DNA of 5,041 bases from Thermoplasmata archaeon (GTDB lineage: Archaea; Thermoplasmatota; Thermoplasmata; Thermoplasmatales; Thermoplasmataceae), in NCBI GenBank assembly GCA_021816385.1, contig JAKAYJ010000096.1:1-5041 (forward strand), written 5' to 3'. Each line of letters begins with the position of its first letter. The first letter of the stretch is position 1. A program made the translations under genes and the position numbers. The notes under the pieces are model-generated. The model was given only the letters and a program-made list of their open reading frames with translations. It was not told where the DNA came from and ran no database searches. This document shows, in pieces, positions 1 through 4,438 of the stretch.

Positions 1-1278
1 CTGGTTGCTTCAATGTTACCAGCAAATTCAGTTAATCATAATAATCAAAAAAATGTTACATATATGCAAAACAGTTCTGGAAAAAATCTGGTAATAATAA
101 ATTTTGATTATTCAGTAGATCCTGGGGCAGTTGACATGTTCAATAGTGCATTAAGCGGGTTGAACAGCACAAACACTGCAGGTGTTGTTATTGAAATGAA
201 TACCCAGGGTGGCCTCATAGATAGCATGCTAACCATAATAGATGACATAAATCACACAGAATCAATCGGAATTCCTGTTTTCACTTATATTTCGACAAAT
301 GGTTTTGGTGCTTATGCCGGTGCATACATAGCAATGGCATCCACCCAGGTATGGATGGCTAGAGGTTCGGTAATAGGACCTGCAACTCCCTCGGAAGATG
401 CATCTGATTTCCAGGCATTGATGATTAGCCTTGCACAGGAGCATAATCATAACGTAACTGCAGCCTCTCTCATGGTTACCAGTGGGGAAACATACTCCTA
501 TTCAGGCGCTTCAAATAATGGACTCGTTAATGGAAACACCACAAGCTTCAGCAACTTTCTGGCAAGAATAGACATGGCTGGATACCATCAGGACACGGTT
601 TCTGAATCCTATTTTGATCAGTTTGTCAGTTTCATAAGCAATGCTACAGTTGATGGTCTTCTGATATCATTTGGCTCCCTTGCCATATTACTGGATTTAT
701 ACCACCGAACAATTTTTATGACATTACTCGGTCTAGGTTTGATAATTTTGGGGTTCCTTGGCTCACAGTTGATCGATGCGTCAGTGGTAGGTCTGGTTTT
801 CCTGGTTATGGGCTCCATACTCATATTCCTTGAATCCAAGACTGGACATGGAATAGCACTTATGGCTGGAGTCGCCGTGGATATCATAGGAACACTATTC
901 CTGGTCTCACCCCAGTATGATCTTACTGCACAACCATATTCTTCCGGATATTCACCATCACCCATAAACGACTCTTTCATAATAACTGCAATACTTGTAC
1001 TGTTGATTGCTGCTTTTATAGCCTATTATATAAATAGAATCGTAAAGTCACAGGTGAGAAAACCTGTTACTGGATGGGAGTCCATGATAGGCAGTGAAGG
1101 CACAGCAGATACTGATATAGATCCAGAAGGATGGGTTTCCCTTGAAGGGGTAAGATGGAAAGCGAGAACTGAATCAAGCGAACGAATTGAAAAAGGTGAA
1201 CATGTGATTGTTATAGGTATAAACAACCTGACACTGGTCGTAAAAAAGGTGGTAGATTCTGGACGTACTGGGATTTGA
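1..1278 (+). CDS. NfeD/ClpP-class membrane protein, 5'-truncated by window edge, predicted protease-dead
   Basis: This is an NfeD-family membrane protein. Family members such as Pyrococcus PH1510 are membrane-anchored ClpP-fold serine proteases that work with stomatin/SPFH proteins. The frame is open to base 1. The first residues (LVASMLPANS) look like the end of a signal peptide, so the ATG at 13 is probably internal and the true start lies upstream. Numbering from that ATG, residues about 25-190 form the ClpP/crotonase-like domain, with the oxyanion-type TQGG at 64-67. Five hydrophobic segments follow, at about 213-230, 233-252, 256-274, 279-299 and 321-341. A C-terminal OB-fold NfeD domain spans about 353-412 (GWESMIGSEG, then PEGWVSLEGVRW). 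Compared with PH1510 as I recall it (ASAGTY with Ser97; IKSLAQ with Lys138), this protein reads AYAGAY and MISLAQ. Tyr101 and Ile138 therefore replace the dyad. A scaffolding or membrane-organising role is inferred. No stomatin gene is seen downstream; one could lie to the left. The family call is firm, the inactivity less so. Confidence 0.85.
   Translation: MVASMLPANSVNHNNQKNVTYMQNSSGKNLVIINFDYSVDPGAVDMFNSALSGLNSTNTAGVVIEMNTQGGLIDSMLTIIDDINHTESIGIPVFTYISTNGFGAYAGAYIAMASTQVWMARGSVIGPATPSEDASDFQALMISLAQEHNHNVTAASLMVTSGETYSYSGASNNGLVNGNTTSFSNFLARIDMAGYHQDTVSESYFDQFVSFISNATVDGLLISFGSLAILLDLYHRTIFMTLLGLGLIILGFLGSQLIDASVVGLVFLVMGSILIFLESKTGHGIALMAGVAVDIIGTLFLVSPQYDLTAQPYSSGYSPSPINDSFIITAILVLLIAAFIAYYINRIVKSQVRKPVTGWESMIGSEGTADTDIDPEGWVSLEGVRWKARTESSERIEKGEHVIVIGINNLTLVVKKVVDSGRTGI
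1248..1252 (+). promoter_or_regulatory. Shine-Dalgarno for the ROK kinase, inside the nfeD-family gene
   Basis: GGTGG, preceded by a run of A, lies 6 nt before CTG 1259 and 3 nt before ATT 1256. The decamer AAAAAGGTGG at 1243-1252 is identical to the one at 2936-2945 in front of merA. This supports initiation here, before the DIGGSK loop, rather than at ATG 1379. Confidence 0.55.
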
Positions 1279-2257
1279 TATAGGTGGATCGAAAATTTCC
1301 GTATTTCTTTCCGAGAGTAATGGTGAAATCCATAAGAGGCTTAAGATTAAGACTCCTAAATTCAACTCTCCAGCGGAGATGGTAGAACTCATAGGTAACA
1401 TGGTAGACAGTATAGAGGAAGAAACTGGAAGAATTCCAGATGCTATTTCCGTTGTTATTGCAGGGGCAGTCGATGCTAGACGTGGCATAATAAGATCTTC
1501 TCCAAACCTGTTTGGCGGAACGGAGATTGAATTCTCAAAAATGCTAGAAGAGAGACTTGGAAAAATAGTGTATATAGAAAATGACGCCACAGCAACGGCC
1601 ATTTCAGAGAAGATATTTGGGAACGGCAAATCGCAGGATAACTTCCTTTATATTACAATGAGCACAGGCATTGGAGGAGGAGTATTCATCAATAACAGGA
1701 TATACAGGGGGTCCCTTGGAATGGCAGGAGAATTTGGCCACATGGTAATTGATCCTCTGGGCCCCATATGTGGATGTGGAAGAAGGGGCTGTTTTGAAAT
1801 CATGGCTGGAGGAAAGGGGACACTGAGAATAATGGAAGCGATGAACACCTATGCTAAATCGCCCTACCTGAAGAAAATTCCCACTGAAAAGCTGGAGGCA
1901 AGGCATGTTTTTGATGGTGCAGAGGCAGGAGATAAGGAATGTATCCGTGTTGTAGACAAGGTGGTTGAAAACATGACTAGAGGGGTTGCCAATCTGGTAA
2001 ATATATTCGACCCGGATGCCATAATGATAGGTGGAGGCCTATCCAATTCAAAGGAACTGGTTGTTGATGGTATCGCGGAAAGACTCCAGGATGAGTTGAA
2101 GACAATGAGGAGAGACGTGGAAATATACAGGACGAACCAGATAACTGTTGAACTCTCGCCTCTCGCAGTGGTTCTTTATGAAAAGGAGATGCCATCGTTC
2201 AATTATGAAAGGATTATAAGAGAAATGAGGGAAAAGATCACAGAAAAGACAAAATGA
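1259..2257 (+). CDS. ROK-family sugar kinase with non-canonical start codon
   Basis: This is a cytoplasmic ATP-dependent sugar kinase of the ROK family (glucokinase, N-acetylhexosamine kinase and relatives). The sugar cannot be told from sequence. Numbered from the CTG at 1259 (332 aa), the phosphate loop DIGGSK is at 7-12, the likely catalytic Asp109 lies in ENDATATA, and STGIGGG is at 135-141. GEFGH is at 157-161. The zinc ligands His161, Cys171, Cys173 and Cys178 match the spacing of the ROK zinc site (H-x9-C-x-C-x4-C). The adenosine-side GGG is at 258-260. No DNA-binding domain precedes the kinase, so it is an enzyme and not a Mlc/NagC-type repressor. The frame is closed by TAG at 1253 and holds no ATG, GTG or TTG before DIGGSK; the first ATG (1379) would delete that loop. 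GGTGG at 1248-1252 sits 6 nt before CTG 1259 and 3 nt before ATT 1256. The gene overlaps the NfeD gene by about 20 nt, which suggests translational coupling. Function is confident; the exact start is not. Confidence 0.85.
   Translation: MDVLGFDIGGSKISVFLSESNGEIHKRLKIKTPKFNSPAEMVELIGNMVDSIEEETGRIPDAISVVIAGAVDARRGIIRSSPNLFGGTEIEFSKMLEERLGKIVYIENDATATAISEKIFGNGKSQDNFLYITMSTGIGGGVFINNRIYRGSLGMAGEFGHMVIDPLGPICGCGRRGCFEIMAGGKGTLRIMEAMNTYAKSPYLKKIPTEKLEARHVFDGAEAGDKECIRVVDKVVENMTRGVANLVNIFDPDAIMIGGGLSNSKELVVDGIAERLQDELKTMRRDVEIYRTNQITVELSPLAVVLYEKEMPSFNYERIIREMREKITEKTK
2232..2254 (-). terminator. Possible T-tract terminator for the regulator transcript
   Basis: Read on the minus strand, just beyond the regulator stop codon, there are three T4 tracts (2251-2254, 2244-2247, 2232-2235). 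Archaeal RNA polymerase can terminate on U-rich tracts without a hairpin. The stretch lies inside the 3' end of the kinase gene, where lysine codons also explain the A-runs, so this is tentative. Confidence 0.25.
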
Positions 2258-2259
2258 GA

Positions 2260-2631
2260 TTAATCCTTTGATATTTCCTCATCGCTCACAAGTTTAATGA
2301 AAGGTTTGAGGGAAGCCAGTACCTCAGTACCAAACTTTGTAAGACTGTAGGTCAACCTCCCATCTGTATTATTCTTGTATATGAGACCTGAATCTAGCAG
2401 TTCCCTGAGTCTCTTTGAAATTATTGTAGAACTGGATAGGGGAATGTGCGATTTTACATTATTGAAGTTGGAGTTTATGCCATTGATCTTAATGCTAAGC
2501 ATAACAAGCAGAGAATATTTCCTGGATAGTACCCTGAGAACAGGCAGTGAAGGATCAATACAAAGTTTTTTGCCGTCTACTTCTATCATGCAAATCTCAA
2601 GCCTGTTCTGCCTCCTTGAATATTCATCCAT
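2260..2631 (-). CDS. HxlR-like winged-helix regulator, putative mercury-responsive
   Basis: This is a small DNA-binding protein of 123 aa from the ATG at 2631. Residues about 36-115 form a winged helix of HxlR type: RKYSLLVMLSI corresponds to the GKWTLLIL helix, the recognition helix is about 66-84 (SSSTIISKRLRELLDSGLI), and the wing is about 85-98, ending TYSLT. Cys14 and Cys24 precede the domain. Several HxlR-family sensors (such as YodB and HypR) use an N-terminal cysteine, so thiol or Hg(II) sensing is plausible. A TTG at 2673 would add 14 residues but lies inside the putative operator, so it is unlikely to be the start. ATG 2631 sits about 24 nt from a TATA box, which fits a leaderless mRNA. 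The gene is divergent from the HMA-merA pair and convergent with the kinase, with two bases between stop codons. Control of the mer genes is inferred from position. An ArsR- or PadR-like winged helix is the alternative. It is not a MerR-family protein. Confidence 0.75.
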   Translation of the reverse strand: MDEYSRRQNRLEICMIEVDGKKLCIDPSLPVLRVLSRKYSLLVMLSIKINGINSNFNNVKSHIPLSSSTIISKRLRELLDSGLIYKNNTDGRLTYSLTKFGTEVLASLKPFIKLVSDEEISKD

Positions 2632-2650
2632 ATGAACAGAAGTTTGAAAA

Positions 2651-2658
2651 TAATATAA
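2651..2658 (-). promoter_or_regulatory. TATA box of the regulator promoter
   Basis: The minus strand reads TTATATTA, centred about 24 nt upstream of ATG 2631. Archaeal transcription usually starts about 25 nt past the TATA centre, so the transcript would begin at or within a base or two of that ATG and be leaderless. Confidence 0.6.
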
Positions 2659-2664
2659 TCTTTT

Positions 2665-2682
2665 AGTAAACAAAAGTTTACT
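2665..2682. promoter_or_regulatory. 18-bp palindromic operator candidate between divergent promoters
   Basis: This is a perfect inverted repeat, AGTAAAC-AAAA-GTTTACT, with 7-bp arms and a 4-nt spacer. It ends exactly 6 nt from each of the two TATA-like boxes (2651-2658 and 2689-2696), so it abuts both TFB-recognition (BRE) positions. The size and symmetry suit a dimeric winged-helix protein such as the adjacent regulator. A dimer bound here could block or assist TFB/TBP at both promoters. Whether it acts as repressor or activator cannot be told from sequence. Confidence 0.7.
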
Positions 2683-2688
2683 TTGCCC

Positions 2689-2696
2689 TATTTATG
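2689..2696 (+). promoter_or_regulatory. TATA-like box of the HMA-merA operon
   Basis: TATTTATG is centred about 24-25 nt before ATG 2717, the spacing expected for a leaderless archaeal transcript. No GGAGG-like sequence lies just before the ATG, which fits leaderless translation. The box is a weaker TATA match than the one for the regulator, as might be expected of a regulated promoter. Confidence 0.55.
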
Positions 2697-2716
2697 CATG
2701 GCATCAATTTCCATAT

Positions 2717-2950
2717 ATGGTAGAAAGGAAAATTGAACTCAAAATCTATGGAATGACCTGCGAGGACTGTGCGTTTACCATAAAAAATGAAATGGAAAAA
2801 ATAGGGGCAAGAGATGTTAATATCGATTACAGGAAAGGTATGGGTAGCCTCATACTGGACGATACAGAAAACCCCAGGGATAAAATACTGAAAAGCAGGG
2901 TTTTCGCACCAGAATCCCATTACAAGGCCATAATCAAAAAGGTGGAGTGA
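2717..2950 (+). CDS. Cytoplasmic HMA-domain Hg(II)-binding protein (MerP/NmerA-like)
   Basis: This 77-aa protein is a single heavy-metal-associated domain (ferredoxin-like fold). The metal-binding motif is GMTCEDC, with Cys15 and Cys18. There is no signal peptide, so unlike bacterial periplasmic MerP it should stay in the cytoplasm. Its body resembles the N-terminal HMA domain of bacterial MerA: YRKGMGSLIL against YPKGTAQLAI, and HYKAII against GYKATL, as I recall the Tn501 protein. The gene lies directly upstream of merA and its TGA overlaps the merA ATG by one base, so the two are probably translated in a coupled way. The likely job is to bind Hg(II) through its cysteine pair and hand it to the C-terminal cysteines of MerA. 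Metal specificity is inferred from context; HMA domains also bind copper. There is no earlier in-frame start near the promoter. Confidence 0.85.
   Translation: MVERKIELKIYGMTCEDCAFTIKNEMEKIGARDVNIDYRKGMGSLILDDTENPRDKILKSRVFAPESHYKAIIKKVE
2941..2945 (+). promoter_or_regulatory. merA: Shine-Dalgarno that sets the merA start
   Basis: GGTGG, within AAAAAGGTGG (2936-2945), lies 4 nt before ATG 2950 but only 1 nt before the in-frame GTG at 2947. This favours the ATG as the true start. Confidence 0.6.
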
Positions 2951-4380
2951 TGGAAGAGGAGTTCGATATTGCAATTATGGGTCGGGGAGCAGCAGCTTTC
3001 TCCTGTGCCATAAAAGCATCAGAACTCAGTCACAATCAGGCTGAAATAGTTATGATAGGTTTTGGGTTCATAGGAGGAACATGTGTTAATGTGGGATGCG
3101 TCCCATCAAAGTACATCCTTGAATCTGCCAGATACTATCAAAAGCTGAAAAATCCGCCATTTCCCGGTATATCATCCAGCAATAATTCACTGGACTTCAG
3201 GGAACTGATGGAAAGTATCGAACATTTGACATCTGGGGAAAGGAAGACAAAATACGAGGATGTGGTAAAATATTATCCAAACATTCACGTAATGAATGGT
3301 CATGCTAGGTTTCTGGCCCAGGATAGGATAGAGATCATCAATGGTAGTGAAATATCAGAAATCACTGCTTCCAATGTTGTGATTGCAACGGGCTCTTCAC
3401 CATCATTGCCCGATATCCGTGGTTTGAGGGAACTCCAGGGAGAAATTCTGACAAGTGATAGCGTCTGGAATTTAAGGGAAAAGCCCTATTCTATGGGTAT
3501 AATTGGCGGAGGCTATATAGCTCTGGAGTTAGGCCAGGCTCTTTCAATGCTTGATGTTAACGTAACTATTTTCAAGCATCATGAGACAATAAACAGGATG
3601 GGTGATAGGGATATTGATCTTAAATTGATCGAATCCATAAAATCGGACCATCTCAAAGTTTTGACAGGATACTCAGTGAAGGAGGTTAAAAAGAATGGAA
3701 GTTCATACATTATAGTTGCAGAAAATGGGGGAAATATTTCAGAATTCGAGTTTCAGAAATTAATGATAGCTTCTGGAAGAAGGCCAAATATAGAAGGTCT
3801 TGATCTTGGAAAAGCTGGTGTGAAATATGACGCGTCCGGTATAATTGTGGATAACACCATGTCAACATCAAACCCGCTGATATTTGCTGCAGGTGATGTT
3901 GTAAAACAGAAATTCAACCTGGAAACAGTTGCGGCGAGAGAAGGGACAATTGCAGCAAACGCCATGTTCGGCCAGCCATTTGTACCCATTGAAGAAGCAT
4001 ACATTCCATGGGGAATATTCACAGATCCACAGGGTGCTTTTGTGGGTTACAGTGAAAGTGAGCTGAGGCAGAAAAATATTAGTTACGAGTCAGTGCAGAT
4101 AGGCATTGAATCTGTTCCAAAAGCCAGAATAATAAATGAAGATAAGGGAATCTATAAACTGTTGTTCGCAGCAGATAATCATGAAATCCTCGGAGTACAG
4201 GTTATTTCACCCATGGCAACTGAGATCATAATGGAGGGTTCATACATCTTGAGAAATAAGATGACTCTTGAGGACCTTGTATCCATGACACATATATTTC
4301 CTACTATTTCAGAGGGAATAAAAATTGCTGCACAGTCCTACTCAAGGGATATCTCAAGAATGAGCTGCTGCATGGAATGA
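2950..4380 (+). CDS. merA: Mercuric reductase MerA, short form without N-terminal HMA domain
   Basis: MerA is a cytoplasmic FAD disulfide oxidoreductase that reduces Hg(II) to volatile Hg(0) with NAD(P)H. From ATG 2950 the protein has 476 aa. The FAD-binding motif GRGAAAFSCAIKA is at about 11-23. The redox-active pair Cys45/Cys50 lies in GGTCVNVGCVPSK. A Tyr in TKYED (residue 102) matches the active-site Tyr194 of Tn501 MerA. The NAD(P)H Rossmann motif GIIGGGYIALELGQ is at about 183-196, followed by basic KHH, which hints at NADPH. The second FAD motif FAAGD is at 312-316, and the dimerisation domain runs from about 350. The tail ends SCCME: the vicinal Cys473/Cys474 are the diagnostic Hg-binding pair that separates MerA from lipoamide dehydrogenase. 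The segment FPTISEG replaces FPYLTMVEG of Tn501, so the second active-site tyrosine (Tyr441) seems absent. The length fits MerA cores lacking NmerA, and the HMA function is supplied by the upstream gene. Confidence 0.95.
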   Translation: MEEEFDIAIMGRGAAAFSCAIKASELSHNQAEIVMIGFGFIGGTCVNVGCVPSKYILESARYYQKLKNPPFPGISSSNNSLDFRELMESIEHLTSGERKTKYEDVVKYYPNIHVMNGHARFLAQDRIEIINGSEISEITASNVVIATGSSPSLPDIRGLRELQGEILTSDSVWNLREKPYSMGIIGGGYIALELGQALSMLDVNVTIFKHHETINRMGDRDIDLKLIESIKSDHLKVLTGYSVKEVKKNGSSYIIVAENGGNISEFEFQKLMIASGRRPNIEGLDLGKAGVKYDASGIIVDNTMSTSNPLIFAAGDVVKQKFNLETVAAREGTIAANAMFGQPFVPIEEAYIPWGIFTDPQGAFVGYSESELRQKNISYESVQIGIESVPKARIINEDKGIYKLLFAADNHEILGVQVISPMATEIIMEGSYILRNKMTLEDLVSMTHIFPTISEGIKIAAQSYSRDISRMSCCME

Positions 4381-4387
4381 TGGAAAG

Positions 4388-4402
4388 TTTTTCAATATTT
4401 TT
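4388..4402 (+). terminator. Probable archaeal T-tract terminator after merA
   Basis: Two T5 tracts (4388-4392 and 4398-4402) lie just past the merA stop codon, in the 58-nt gap before the methyltransferase gene. No stable hairpin is needed for archaeal termination. They would end the HMA-merA transcript, though read-through into the next gene is possible. Confidence 0.45.
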
Positions 4403-4415
4403 ATGTTAGCTATGA

Positions 4416-4433
4416 ATCAGGGTTCTAACTGAT
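4416..4433. repeat. Short inverted repeat upstream of the methyltransferase gene
   Basis: ATCAG (4416-4420) and CTGAT (4429-4433) form 5-bp arms around an 8-nt spacer, ending 5 nt before ATG 4439. A second weak pair, GTTAG (4405-4409) and CTAAC (4425-4429), overlaps it. Either could be an operator or chance; the arms are short. Confidence 0.25.
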
Positions 4434-4438
4434 CTAAT

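Noticed and set aside
618..980. 120-codon open frame on the minus strand inside the NfeD-type gene
   Set aside because: It lies opposite the membrane segments of a well-supported gene, shows no recognisable domain, and has no promoter or Shine-Dalgarno; it is a shadow frame.
1174..1629. 151-codon minus-strand frame across the nfeD/kinase junction
   Set aside because: It is antisense to the conserved kinase N-terminus and its sequence is low-complexity and Ser/Pro-rich, typical of an antisense frame.
2587..2617. AAGGAGG on the minus strand (2611-2617) as a Shine-Dalgarno for ATG 2589 of the regulator
   Set aside because: The spacing of about 21 nt is too long, and this start would remove Cys14 and the preceding N-terminal residues; the sequence encodes Arg-Arg in the frame from 2631.
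2375..2635. 86-codon plus-strand frame opposite the regulator
   Set aside because: The minus-strand frame encodes a coherent winged helix with a promoter; the plus-strand translation has no domain and is best explained as its shadow.
2632..2673. TTG start at 2673 for the regulator, adding 14 residues
   Set aside because: The TTG is inside the 18-bp palindrome and upstream of the predicted TATA box, so it would not be in the transcript; ATG 2631 fits the promoter spacing.
2947..2949. GTG at 2947 as the merA start
   Set aside because: It is only 1 nt from the Shine-Dalgarno, whereas ATG 2950 has 4 nt and gives a stop-start overlap with the HMA gene.
2947..4380. Lipoamide dehydrogenase or glutathione reductase as the identity of the reductase
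   Set aside because: The C-terminal SCC pair, the MerA-type GGTCVNVGCVPSK context, the TKYED tyrosine and the adjacent HMA gene together point to MerA, although one segment is dehydrogenase-like.
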